This document shows, piece after piece, positions 26,544-35,863 of a DNA stretch of 44,425 bases (positions within the stretch are counted from its first letter, which is position 1; each line of letters opens with the position of its first letter). The position numbers and the translations under genes were made by a program. Where the stretch lies: assembly GCA_000263275.1 (NCBI GenBank), contig CAGP01000121.1, positions 1-44,425 of the forward strand, given 5' to 3'. Below the pieces are notes generated by a model. That model had not been told where the DNA came from. It saw only the letters and a program-made list of their open reading frames with translations, and did not search any database. This stretch comes from Helicobacter bizzozeronii CCUG 35545. Lineage in GTDB: Bacteria; Campylobacterota; Campylobacteria; Campylobacterales; Helicobacteraceae.

Positions 26544-26603
26544 GAAAAATCCTCAATTTCTGTGGAATTTTAGCTAAACTTCTTTAAATAGAGCAAAAAA
26601 GAC

Positions 26604-26609
26604 TATAAT
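26604..26609 (+). promoter_or_regulatory. -10 box of dld
   Basis: A perfect TATAAT lies 20 bases before the dld TTG start; AAGGA follows at 26618-26622 as ribosome binding site. Confidence 0.5.
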
Positions 26610-26629
26610 GGGCTAAAAAGGAATCCAAA

Positions 26630-29458
26630 TTGACACTTTCTAGTTCTTATGAGGCATTTTACAGCGATGCGCAGGTGTTTTTAAAAGATCGCATTTATGC
26701 AGATTATTTACGCCGTTTGGTCTATGGCACAGATGCCTCGTGTTACCGCTATGTCCCCCAATTAGTGATCAAAGCCTTAGATGAAATAGAGATCATCCGC
26801 ATTCTAAGCTTGGCTAGGTATTACCAAATCCCCTTGACCTTTAGGGCAGCAGGGAGCTCTTTATCCGGGCAGGCGTGCTCTGAGGGGGTCTTGGTGATGA
26901 CTCATTTGGGTTGGCAGGATATGCAGATTGCACCCGATAGCTCTAGTATCCGCCTTTCTTGTGGGGTGATTGGGGGGTATGCTAATGAAGCCTTAAAGGG
27001 CTTGCATAAAAAGATCGGTCCTGATCCAGCCAGCATTAATGTTGCCATGTTGGGGGGGATTTTGGCTAATAATTCTAGTGGCATGTGCTGTGGGGTGAAA
27101 AATAATAGCTACAACACCCTCAAGTCTTTACGCGTGATCCTAGCTGATGGGACACTTTTAGACACTTCCAGCCCCTCAAGCGTGCAGGCATTCAGACAAA
27201 GCCATGCTAATTTATTACAGAGCCTGCTGGATTTACGCGCCCAAGTGCTCAAAGACTCCGATTTACACGCCCTCATCAAAAAAGAAATACCAAATCAAAA
27301 ACACCACAGGCTATAGCTTAAATGCCTTGATCGACTTTGAAGACCCCATTGATATTTTGAGCCATCTTTTCATCGGCTCAGAGGGGACACTGGGTTTTAT
27401 CGCCTCTTGTGAATTAGAATGCGTAGAAGATGCGCCCTTTAAAGAGTGCTTGCTATTATTCTATGAGGATTTGCCAAGAGCCATTGAGACCATCCGCATT
27501 CTAGCCCAAAATGACGACAAGATCAGTGCGGCTGAATTGATGGATCATGCGTGCTTGGTGAGTGTTCGGGGTTTAGAGGGCATGCCAGCGATTTTGGAGC
27601 AGGTCCAAAAGAACACCACTTGTATTTTGGTCCAGCTAGAGCATCAAGATGCCGGTATTTTAAGGGAGAATACCGCCTTTGTATTAGATGCGATCGCCCA
27701 CATCCCCACGATTTTACCCACCCAGCAGAGCGACCAGCCCAGTATTTATAATAGCTGGTGGAATATCCGCAAGGGCATTTTCCCCATCATCACCAAAAAG
27801 AGGCGTGCGGGGGCAAGCGTGATCACGGAGGATTTATGCTTTGATATGGATCACATCCAAGAGGGCTTGATCCAGCTACAAGGCTTGTTAGATCAACATG
27901 GCTTTAAGGACAATGGCGTGATTTTTGGGCATGCGCTCAGTGGGAATCTGCATTTTTTTAATCACACCTCTATTAGAAAACCCCACAGAACGCTCACAAT
28001 TTAGCGCATTGATGGAGGATTTAGCCAGTATGGTGGTGTCCTTGCAAGGCTCGATCAAAGCCGAACATGGCACAGGGCGCATGGTCGCCCCCTTTGTGAA
28101 ATTAGAATGGGGGGATAAAGCCTATGCCTTGTGTGAGAAAATCAAGGCTCTTTTTGATCCATTGGGGATTTTAAACCCCGATGTGATCTTATCTAAAGAC
28201 CCCCACATCCACACCAAGAATTTAAAAACCAACACACCCATAGAACCCGAGCTTGAATCATGTATTGAATGCGGAATCTGTGAGCGCATTTGTCCTAGTC
28301 GTTATCTTTCCTTGACCCCCCGCCAAAGAATCGTGTTGCACCGCGAGATCACCCGTCTAGAAGAGCGTGTCAAACAAGGGTACACAGAGGATCAAGCCCT
28401 CTTAGAGGAGCTTTTAGAAGGGTATGCTTATTTGAGCGATGAAACTTGTGCGGCATGCCATATGTGCGCGACTTTGTGCCCCGTGCAAATTGATAGCGCC
28501 ACCATCGCCCTTAAGAGTCGCCAAAAACACGCTAAGGGCAAGGGTGTTGCCAAGCAGATTTTAGCCCACATGGATAAGAGCATTGGCATGGTAAAATGGG
28601 GTCTAGGTCTAGCCCGCAACGCACAAGTGATCTTAGGGGCTAAAAAGGTGCGTGATTGGAGTTTGAAAATGCATGCCAAATGTGGCACCCCCCTTGTGCC
28701 CACCCATTTACCGCTCAAAAATCGTTATAAACTCCAAGACAGACAAAATGGGGAAAAAAGCGTTATCTATTTTTCGACCTGCATGAACCGCGCCTTTGCG
28801 CCCTCTAAGATGATGGCAGATAGACGCTCCATTCAAGAGGTCTTTGAGTCTCTATGTGCTAAGGCACAATTGAGCGTGATCTACCCTAAAGATCTAGCTA
28901 AGTTGTGCTGTGGCAAGGCGTTTATCAATTATACAGACTTGAGCGCGCAAAACACGCAAAAAAACGCCCAACTCTTAAAAGAGCTTTCCCAAAATGGCAA
29001 GATTCCCATTGTCCTCGATCACAGCGCATGCAGCACGCATTTAATCGCAGAATTGGGCGATCAGGGTTTAAAAATCTACGATCTGGCGATTTTCATTGCC
29101 CAAGAAATCTTGCCCCACTTGCAACTCAAACCCAGCCCTGAGAGCGTGGGGCTTTATACCATGTGCGCGGCTAAGAGGGCGGGCTATGAAAAAGAGATGT
29201 TAAACTTGGCGCATGCTTGTGTGGGTGGGGAGGTGGTGGTGCATGCCCAAACGGGTTGTTGTGGCTTTGCGGGGGACAAGGGGTTTATTAGCCCTGAGCT
29301 CAACCAACATGCCCTCATTGACTTTGCCAAGTTCTATGCCCAAAAGGGCTTAAAAAAAGGGGTTTTGCTCTTCGAGCACTTGTGAAATTGGCTTGAGCGA
29401 ATCGACTGGTATGAGTTGGCAACACATCGCTTATTTGGTGGATGCTTGTTCTAAATGA
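26630..29458 (+). CDS. dld: FAD/Fe-S D-lactate dehydrogenase, three frameshifts
   Basis: Membrane-associated lactate:quinone oxidoreductase, the HP1222 counterpart. TTG 26630 follows AAGGA. The FAD-binding part shows RAAGSSLSGQACSEG, GPDPASINVAMLGGILANNS and GSEGTLGFIAS. The FAD-oxidase domain has GHALSGNLHF and KAEHGTGRMVAPF. Two 4Fe-4S motifs follow (CIECGICERICP; CAACHMCATLCPV), then CCG-type motifs (CCGKAF, CCGFAGDKGF). Breaks: A run 27278-27283 (6, expected 5), T run 27953-27959 (7, expected 6), and one extra base in the A7G4 tract 29352-29362. Repairing the last extends the protein with FCSSSTCEIGLSESTGMSWQ and HIAYLVDACSK to 29458. That gives about 942 residues, near the H. pylori length, and a stop overlapping uppS. 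Confidence 0.93.
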
Positions 29459-30137
29459 ATGTCCTCAAACATCTAGCAATCATTATGGATGGCAATGGTC
29501 GGTGGGCTAAACAACAGAGCAAAGCACGCACACAAGGGCATAGGCAGGGCATTACAACCTTGCGCCAAATCACGACTTGGTGTGCCAAAAATAACATCGC
29601 CTACTTGAGTTTATACGCCTTTTCGACCGAAAATTGGAGTCGCCCTAAAAGCGAGGTGAGTTTTTTAATGCAGATGTTGCAAGAATATTTAGACAAGGAA
29701 CGCCCCACATATTTAGAGAATAATATCCGCTTCAAAGCCATTGGGGATTTGCAAAAATTCACGCCCACTTTACGCCAAACCATTTTTAGCCCTCGAGCAA
29801 GACACCGCCACAAATAGCGCGCTCACCCAAGTTTTAGCCCTCAATTACGGGGCTAGAGATGAGATCGCTAGGGCTTGTTCTAAGATTGTGTGCCAAAAAT
29901 TGGAGGGGAACATGCAAGAGCTCATTAGCGCGCATTTAGACACAGCGGGCATGCCTGATGTGGATTTGTTGGTGCGCACGGGGGGGGAGGATGCGTCTGT
30001 CTAACTTCTTGCTGTGGCAGTGTTCCTATGCGGAGCTGTTTTTTAGCCCCGTGCTGTGGCCCGATTTCACGCCCACACACCTACAAGAGATCATTAAAAT
30101 TTTCAAGCAAAGACAACGCAAATTTGGAAAAATTTAA
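29455..30137 (+). CDS. uppS: Undecaprenyl diphosphate synthase, two frameshifts
   Basis: Makes the C55 lipid carrier for peptidoglycan and LPS from farnesyl-PP and isopentenyl-PP. ATG 29455 overlaps the dld stop. Motifs: HLAIIMDGNGRWAKQQ with the catalytic Asp, QGHRQGI-like GHRQGITTLRQI, YLSLYAFSTENWSRPKSEV, then ALNYGARDEIARA, DVDLLVRTGGE, RLSNFLLWQCSYAELFF and the end RQRKFGKI. Breaks: T run 29783-29787 (5, expected 4), between LRQTI and LALEQDT, and one extra G near 29989, in RTGGEMRLSNF. Repaired length about 226 residues. Normally essential, so the breaks are unlikely to be real. Confidence 0.93.
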
Positions 30138-30146
30138 GGAGAGTGT

Positions 30147-30815
30147 ATGTTAAAAGTTGTGGTGTGGGATTTTGATGGGGTGATCTTTGATAGCATGCAT
30201 TTAAAATATGAGGGGTTTAAGACATTGTTTAAACGCCACACCAAGGCAGACATGGACGCATTGAAAGTCTTTGAGGATTACCATTATGCCAATGGCGGGG
30301 TGAGTCGTTTTGATAAAATCGCCTATTTTTACCAGCAGGTTTTAAAGCAAGAAATCAAACCCGATCAGATCAACGCCTTGGTGGAGGAATTTGGGCAGAT
30401 CATCGCCAAAGATTTATTTTCTAGGGAGCATTTAAATTTAGAAGTCTTGGATTTTATCCAAGCAAATGATTTAAAATACACTTTCCACATCGCTTCAGCA
30501 GCCTTGCATAGCGAGTTGCAGATTTTATGCGAATTTTTGGGTTTAAAACCCTATTTTAAGAGTATTGAGGGGAGCCCGCCCCAAAAGGCAAAAATCTTGG
30601 CTAATTTGATCGCAACCCACCATTACAAACCCTATGAAATGCTCTTAATTGGGGATAGTCGCAGTGATTATGAGAGCGCGCGGGCTAATCAAATCCCCTT
30701 TTTGGGCTATAACAACCCAGTCCTAAAAGAGTTGTTGCCTAATGCCTATATCCAAACTTTTAAAGGGATGGATTTAAATACCCTCACCCAGCAGGCTTAC
30801 TTAGATCAATTTTAA
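30147..30815 (+). CDS. HAD-superfamily phosphatase
   Basis: 222 residues, intact. Motif I VVVWDFDGVIFDS with the nucleophile and acid Asp is at the start. Motif II lies near HIASAALHSELQ, motif III lysine near GSPPQKAKIL, and motif IV is LLIGDSRSDYESARANQIPF. The helical cap between residues 15 and 85 places it among the beta-phosphoglucomutase/phosphoglycolate-phosphatase-like HADs. The substrate is unknown. AAGGAG precedes ATG 30147, nine bases after uppS, so it is probably co-transcribed with dld-uppS. The 3' end overlaps the convergent wzk gene by 32 bases. Confidence 0.82.
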   Translation: MLKVVVWDFDGVIFDSMHLKYEGFKTLFKRHTKADMDALKVFEDYHYANGGVSRFDKIAYFYQQVLKQEIKPDQINALVEEFGQIIAKDLFSREHLNLEVLDFIQANDLKYTFHIASAALHSELQILCEFLGLKPYFKSIEGSPPQKAKILANLIATHHYKPYEMLLIGDSRSDYESARANQIPFLGYNNPVLKELLPNAYIQTFKGMDLNTLTQQAYLDQF

Positions 30816-32515
30816 GCTCGCATCTCTCAATGGTGCTTAAGCGGTGTGCGATCACCAAGAGGGTTTTACCATGGGCGATGTTGTAAATCTCATCCATGAT
30901 TTTAGTTTCTGTGGAGGTGTCTAGAGCAGAGGTGGCTTCATCAAGCACCAAAATTTGCGGGTCATCATAAAGCGCGCGCGCAATGCCGATGCGTTGTTTT
31001 TGCCCCCCGCTTAAATTAATCCCCCCCTCGCCCACTGGGGTATCAATGCCTTGGTGTTGGCATAGAAAATCATAGATATGCGCCATTTTGCACACCTCTA
31101 TTACCCGTTCTTCATCTAAGGGCGAACCAAAGGCGATATTATCGGCAATGCTCCCATCAAACAAATAAATGCTTTGGGGGATATAGCCGATTTTTTGCCG
31201 CCAAGAGCGGATATTTTCCGCATTTAAGCGTTCTTGATCGATCAAAATCTCCCCTTGATTGGGGTAGATGATGCCCATGATGATGTCTATGAGGGTGGAT
31301 TTACCACACCCACTAGGGCCAATAAAAGCCACTTTTTGCCCTTTGTAGATGGTGAGATTGATATTTTGTAAAATGGGGTGGCTGGTCTTGTAGGCAAAAC
31401 TGATATTTTTAAGCGTGATGGCGTGGTTAAATTCTAAGGGTAAATCGCCCTCTTCTAAGATGGGCTTATTCAGGTCTTTATACACGCTGTTAATGGCATG
31501 CTGGTTGTAAAAAATCGTGTGGTATTGGTTGAGGAGTTTATTAATGGAGGGCAACATGCGATACAGAGCCAGCGCATACATCGAAATGATGGGCAAGACC
31601 ATTTGGGCTTCGCCATATTTGTAGAGGACATACGCCACAGCCAAGATGAGCAAACTAAACCCAATGGTTTCCAAGAGCCGATTAGGCACGATTTGCAAGG
31701 TTTGGTAGGTGATATTGGCGTGTGCAGTTTTGAGGCTATTTTCGGTAAAAAGACTATATGCCTCGTTGTAATTGTCCTTGAGTTTGGTGATTTTAAAATT
31801 GCCAAAAAATTTAGTGAGCACTTTATTAGATCGCACCGTTGAGGTCGTGGAGACTCGCCCCTTTTTTTGGATGAAAACAGACATATAACGGGTGATCAAA
31901 AACACCTGCAAAGCCAAAATAAAAGCTCAATGCCAAAGTCATCTTCCAGTTGGTGATGAGTAAAAGCGTGTATAAAAAGAGCATGATACTCAGTTCTGCC
32001 AAAATCCCCAATAACGCATTAAAACTCCCCATCACACGCGCGCTTTTGTTCCCAATCGTGTCTTTGATGTGATCGAGATGGACATGTGTATGCTCCAAAT
32101 AAGAGAGTTTCAAATGGCGCATGAAGAGCCTTTGGGCCAAAATATGGGCTTTCTTGCAGGCAAAACGGCTGATCATATAGGTAAAAAACACGCTATAGAC
32201 CAATCTAAAGAGATAAAGCCCCACTAGGGCAAAACTAAAGAAAAAGGCAAAGTGCAGTGGGCTAGAAAAGTGCAGAGTCTCATAGATTTGGTGGGCTATG
32301 GGGTGGGATAGAACCACATTAGGCGCGCTAGCTAGAGTGATAAAGGGCATGATAAGACTGATAGACAAAACCTCAATCACAGACATGAAAATGGACATCA
32401 AGGTTAGCCACACCAAAATTTTCTTATCCCGTCTGTTGATGAGGGCAAATAGTTGCACCAAAGAGCGTGAAAAAATCTTGAGTGGGGTGGGGTGTTTCTT
32501 TTTAGAGGCGCGCAA
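30784..32515 (-). CDS. wzk: Lipid-linked oligosaccharide ABC flippase (Wzk/PglK-like), one frameshift
   Basis: An ABC half-transporter with fused membrane and ATPase domains. In H. pylori Wzk flips the undecaprenyl-linked O-antigen. The membrane domain (residues 1-320) has six hydrophobic segments, such as IFMSVIEVLSISLIMPFITL. The ATPase domain has Walker A GPSGCGKSTLIDIIMG, Q-loop QKIGYIPQSIYLFDGSI, signature LSGGQKQRIGIARAL, Walker B ILVLDEATSALD and the H-loop LLVIAHRLSTI. The break lies at the A run 31921-31924 (4, expected 3) and restores MTLALSFILALQVFLITRY. About 577 residues, as H. pylori HP1206. TTG 32515 is the likely start, with AAAGG seven bases before it. Confidence 0.85.
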
Positions 32516-32544
32516 AATTCAACCTTTAAAGCATGGATGGCGTT

Positions 32545-32550
32545 ATTATA
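32545..32550 (-). promoter_or_regulatory. -10 box of wzk
   Basis: Minus-strand TATAAT lies 30 bases before the TTG start of wzk, in the divergent gap with the peroxiredoxin gene. Confidence 0.4.
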
Positions 32551-32602
32551 CACCAAATGCCCCATGCTCAAGCACTTGATGGTTATTTAAGCCCAGTTAG
32601 AC

Positions 32603-32608
32603 TATAAT
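32603..32608 (+). promoter_or_regulatory. -10 box of the peroxiredoxin gene
   Basis: A perfect TATAAT in the context GACTATAATG lies 35 bases before ATG 32643; CAAGGAG is the ribosome binding site. Confidence 0.5.
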
Positions 32609-32642
32609 GCCCATCCACAAAAAATATACACAAGGAGTCTTT

Positions 32643-33241
32643 ATGTTAGTTACAAAGTTAGCCCCTGATTTTAAGGCGACTGCGATTTTGCCCAACAACC
32701 AAGTAGATGAACACTTTGAGTTGTCCAAAAACTTGGGGCGCAATGGTGCGGTGCTTGTTTTTTTGGCCCAAAGATTTTACTTTTGTGTGCCCCTCTGAGA
32801 TCATCGCCTTTGATCACCGCGTGAAAAAGTTCAACGAAAAGGGCTTCAATGTCATTGGTGTTTCCACTGATACAGAGGTGGTGCATTTTGCTTGGAAAAA
32901 CACCCCTGTAGAAAAAGGCGGGATTGGTCAAGTTAGCTTCCCTATGGTGGCTGATGTTACAAAAGACATTTCTAGGAGCTATGATGTTCTGTTTGACAAC
33001 GCTGTGGCTCTTAGGGGTTCTTTTTTGATTGACAAACACCAAAAAAGTGCGCCACGCCGTGGTCAACGACTTCCCCCTAGGGCGCAATGTAGATGAAATG
33101 TTGCGCATGGTTGATGCTTTGATCTTCTTTGAAGAACATGGCGAAGTCTGCCCCGCAGGTTGGCAAAAAGGCGATAAAGGCATGAAAGCCAATCACGAAG
33201 GCGTGGCTGAATACCTCAAAGAACACGCTACAAAACTCTAA
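32643..33241 (+). CDS. tsaA: 2-Cys peroxiredoxin AhpC/TsaA, two frameshifts
   Basis: Reduces hydrogen peroxide and organic peroxides with thioredoxin; a major antioxidant protein in Helicobacter. The start MLVTKLAPDFKATAIL and VDEHFELSKNLG matches the H. pylori protein. Peroxidatic Cys in WPKDFTFVCPSEIIAFD (about C49), then FAWKNTPVEKGGIGQVSFP; resolving Cys in EEHGEVCPAGW (about C169); end GVAEYLKEHATKL. Breaks: T run 32758-32764 (7, expected 6), before WPKDFTF, and A run 33041-33046 (6, expected 5), at DKHQKVRHAVVNDF. Repaired length is 198 residues. Confidence 0.95.
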
Positions 33242-33248
33242 GCCAACA

Positions 33249-33271
33249 CGCCCTAGCCAAGTGCTGGGGCG
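33249..33271 (+). terminator. Hairpin after the peroxiredoxin gene
   Basis: CGCCCTAGC pairs with GCTGGGGCG (one G-U pair) around the loop CAAGT, seven bases after the stop. The nine-base stem is strong; no T tract follows at once, so it may act as a 3' mRNA stabiliser as much as a terminator. Confidence 0.45.
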
Positions 33272-33300
33272 ATCCTCTAATCTGTGCTTTTTACACTTTG

Positions 33301-33389
33301 GGGCTTGTGCCCTTCCTAAGGCTTTGCCTTCCATCAAGCCACGCCTTTCGGGTGGGCTTACGCCCCCCTCCATCTAGGCTTACGCCTTA
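33301..33389. repeat. Cluster of four small GGCTTnnGCC-type hairpins
   Basis: Four short inverted repeats with related cores stand in 89 bases: GGGCTTGTGCCC (33301-33312), AAGGCTTTGCCTT (33318-33330), GGGCTTACGCCC (33354-33365) and TAGGCTTACGCCTTA (33375-33389). The last overlaps the stop codon of the convergent class II aldolase gene. The region separates two convergent genes, so bidirectional termination is the simplest role. Confidence 0.5.
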
Positions 33390-34010
33390 TACATTAAACC
33401 TCTCATCGGTTTCATAATCTGTCATGTTGGCAAGTTGCAGGACTTGGCAACTCCCCTCGATGAGATCCAGAACTTTGAGCAAACTTTGTAATTCGCGGTG
33501 ATAAACCACAATCCCACAGCCCTTAATGAAAATAAAACGCCGCTTGCTCTCTTGCAAGTAATGCAAAATATCCACCGGGGCGCGATCTTGCCAATCCTTA
33601 TAATTTTTGGGATCGTAAATCTCAATTTTATTCCCCAGCATGGAGTAACCCAAATAGTCCTTAGGCTTTAAGTCTTCATGGTTGAGCGAATAGGCAATGG
33701 CATGGGGGGGGCGGGCATAAGCAATAAAGCGTGCTTCTGTAAAATATTTGTAAAGATTGGCGTGTATGGGGGTGTCCATGCTGGATTCTTGCCAGCGGTA
33801 ATCAAGCTTATCTTGTAGAACAATAAAAGATTCTTCGTCCAAACTATCAAAGACGGCATTTTGTTTGTTGATGATAAAACGCGTCGGGCTCAGACGGGCT
33901 GAAATAGAGCCCCTAAAAATGCTAAAAAAGCCCTTACGGAACATCGAAAGCGAAACCCTCTGCAAATGTTCGAGTAATTTTTGATCCACTTCACGCACAT
34001 AGACATTCAT
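33387..34010 (-). CDS. Class II aldolase/adducin-family protein
   Basis: 207 residues from ATG 34010 (MNVYVREVDQKLLEHLQRV), intact. An earlier GTG at 34049 is possible, but the ATG start fits the compact family N-terminus. Family pattern: SMFRKGFFSIFRGSISAR near 25, the 'N-x-S-x-R' region of class II aldolases; SMDTPIHANLYKYF near 95, AYARPPHAIAYSL, in place of the usual zinc HxH, and FIKGCGIVVYHRELQSLLKV. The zinc-ligand histidines are only partly recognisable, so the catalytic function (fuculose/ribulose-5-P aldolase-like or epimerase-like) is uncertain. Convergent with tsaA. Confidence 0.72.
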   Translation of the reverse strand: MNVYVREVDQKLLEHLQRVSLSMFRKGFFSIFRGSISARLSPTRFIINKQNAVFDSLDEESFIVLQDKLDYRWQESSMDTPIHANLYKYFTEARFIAYARPPHAIAYSLNHEDLKPKDYLGYSMLGNKIEIYDPKNYKDWQDRAPVDILHYLQESKRRFIFIKGCGIVVYHRELQSLLKVLDLIEGSCQVLQLANMTDYETDERFNV

Positions 34011-34138
34011 AGTGATATTGTAACATGCCTTTTGTAAATCACCCACCAAGCCCGACTTACCTAGCCAAACATTTTAAATCTGTCGCTTTAGTAAAATTGT
34101 ATAAAAGTGAGAGAAAATACTCAAGCTTAATCTTTTGG

Positions 34139-34147
34139 TGCTAGAAT
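34139..34147 (+). promoter_or_regulatory. Extended -10 box of the alcohol dehydrogenase gene
   Basis: TGCTAGAAT (extended -10, TGn plus TAGAAT) lies 39 bases before ATG 34178; upstream DNA is AT-rich with periodic A/T runs, typical of the genus. AAGGAG is the ribosome binding site. Confidence 0.45.
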
Positions 34148-34177
34148 GCTGTCTTCATTTGATCACAAGGAGTAACG

Positions 34178-35240
34178 ATGAAACGCATTGAAGCAAAGGG
34201 TTTTGCAATTTTTGCTAAAGATGGAAAATTTCAAGAACATGTTTTTACACGCCATGCTTTGGGTGAAAAAGATGTCTTGATCGACATCCATTATTGCGGG
34301 ATTTGCCATAGCGACATCCACGCAGCCTATAGTGAGTGGGGGGAATCCATCTACCCGATGATCCCCGGGCATGAGATTGCCGGCGTAGTCAAAGAGGTGG
34401 GCTCTCAGGTCCATAAATTTAAAGTGGGGGATAAAGTGGGTGTGGGTTGTTTTGTCAATTCCTGTAGGGAATGCACCGCATGCACTGAGCACCACGAACA
34501 AGTTTGTGAGAATGGCAAAGCGGTTTTTACCTATAATTGTTTGGACTACTTCCATAATAATGAGCCCCACATGGGCGGGTATTCTAATTGTATCGTAGTG
34601 GATGAAGACTATGTTATTAGAGTCTCTGGCGATGCGCCCTTAGAAAAGGTTGCCCCCTTGCTTTGTGCGGGCATCACAACTTATTCGCCCTTGAAGTTTT
34701 CTAAGATTAAAGAGGGTTCTAAGGTGGGCGTGGCTGGCTTTGGGGGGCTAGGGCACATGGCACTCAAATACGCATTGGCTATGGGAGCAGAGGTGAGCGT
34801 TTTTGGTCGCAATGAGAGCAAAAAAGAGTTAGCTTTGAGCTTGGGAGCCAAACATTACTATAGTGCGGTTAAAGACGCTAAGGGCGCTAACTTGGATCTC
34901 ATCATCTCCACCATCCCCACGCCCTATAATCTCGTGGATTATGTGCGTTGCTTGGCTTACAATGGGGAGTTAGCCATTGTGGGCTTGCCTCCCCATGACC
35001 AAATACCCAGTATCAACGCCAGCGATTTAGTCGTCAAACAGCCCAATAAAAAAGTACTATGGCTCGCTGATTGGTGGGATCAAAGAAACCCAAGAGATGA
35101 TGGATTTTTCCATTCTGCATGGCATTTATCCAGAGATTGAATTAGTGACGGGCAAAGACATCGATCAGGTCTATTACAACCTCACACACTCTAATGCACG
35201 CTTTAGATATGTCATTGACATGAAAAAGTCTTTGGGTTAA
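34178..35240 (+). CDS. Zinc-dependent alcohol dehydrogenase (cinnamyl-alcohol type), one frameshift
   Basis: NADP(H)-dependent medium-chain dehydrogenase, the counterpart of H. pylori HP1104 (CAD-like, acting on aldehydes and alcohols). Catalytic zinc region CGICHSDIHAAYSEWG and GHEIAGVV; structural zinc cysteines in NSCRECTACTEHHEQVC; Rossmann motif GFGGLGHMALKYALAMGAEV; later LIISTIPTPYNLVDYV. The break is in the A run 35048-35053 (6, expected 5). As written the protein ends early at 35140. Repaired, it continues GSLIGGIKETQEMMDFSI, then ELVTGKDIDQVYYNLTHSNA and YVIDMKKSLG to 35240, about 353 residues. Confidence 0.92.
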
Positions 35241-35635
35241 AAGCCTAACTAGCGATTAATCAAACCCAAAGAGGTGCACTTGTCAAAAACCCAGCCGATG
35301 TGTGGGAGATTGTGCTTAGAGATTGGGAGTGTCAAGTTATGGCGTTTATAAAGCAAAGTCTATAATCTCTCAAGGGCGCAACACTCCAGCCATGCCCTTG
35401 ATCTTGATAGGGATTGAGCCTTGATTTGAAAAATACGCTTGCAAGAAGGGGATCTTACCACTTATGAAAGAATGGAAGTTTTGGGTTTTGATCGTGTTGT
35501 GGTAGAAAAAATCCAAGAGGGAGTTTATTCTATTGATATTAGACCACTGGGCAGTTATGAGAATTTTATTCAGAATTGTATGGGTGTGGAGTTAGACCGC
35601 TTAAAATAGCTCATTGCGCAGGCATAATCCAAATC
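35241..35635 (+). pseudogene. Decayed coding debris with two open fragments, parent unknown
   Basis: No complete gene is seen in this gap. Two plus-strand fragments look protein-like. Fragment one (about 35255-35365) reads TQRGALVKNPADVWEIVLRD and WECQVMAFIKQSL. Fragment two (35428-35609, with an internal ATG at 35472) reads EGDLTTYERMEVLGFDRVVV, then EKIQEGVYSIDIRPLGSYEN and FIQNCMGVELDRLK. They lie in different frames with stops between them. I do not recognise either. Their position beside a truncated ravA suggests the same deletion or decay event. Confidence 0.4.
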
Positions 35636-35815
35636 TTAAAATGCAAGGCTGACTTTTCTAGCGATCATGGATTTTGCCGTGCCGGGGGGTCCATACAAGA
35701 AAATCGCTTTACCGGCAAACATCGCCAACAACACCAAGCGCACGCATTCCTCACGCTCGAATAAATCTTTTTCTAACTCTGCGATGAGGTTTTTAACTCT
35801 GCTTTTGTAAGACAT
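35636..35815 (-). pseudogene. ravA: Truncated RavA/MoxR-type AAA+ ATPase, 5' fragment only
   Basis: ATG 35815, with GGAGACC just before it, opens 59 codons: MSYKSRVKNLIAELEKDLFE, REECVRLVLLAMFAGKAIFL, then the Walker A segment YGPPGTAKSMIARKVSLAF and a stop. RavA/MoxR ATPases begin just this way ('REExxRLxLLAxLAGEHxxLLGPPGTAKSLIARRL'). They then need about 250-400 more residues (Walker B, sensors, arginine finger), none of which is found in the following 400 bases. It is therefore a real gene start cut just after the nucleotide-binding loop. The ribosome binding site is intact, so a short peptide could still be made. Confidence 0.7.
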
Positions 35816-35863
35816 GGGGTCTCCTTGTAAAAAAGGGGTATTATAGCGTAGCTGGGCTTGGGG

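Noticed and set aside
29981-29990. G-rich tract in uppS as a phase-variation switch
   Set aside because: The G8 run itself is in frame with the RTGGE motif. The extra base is the G after the A, and switching an essential gene is implausible.
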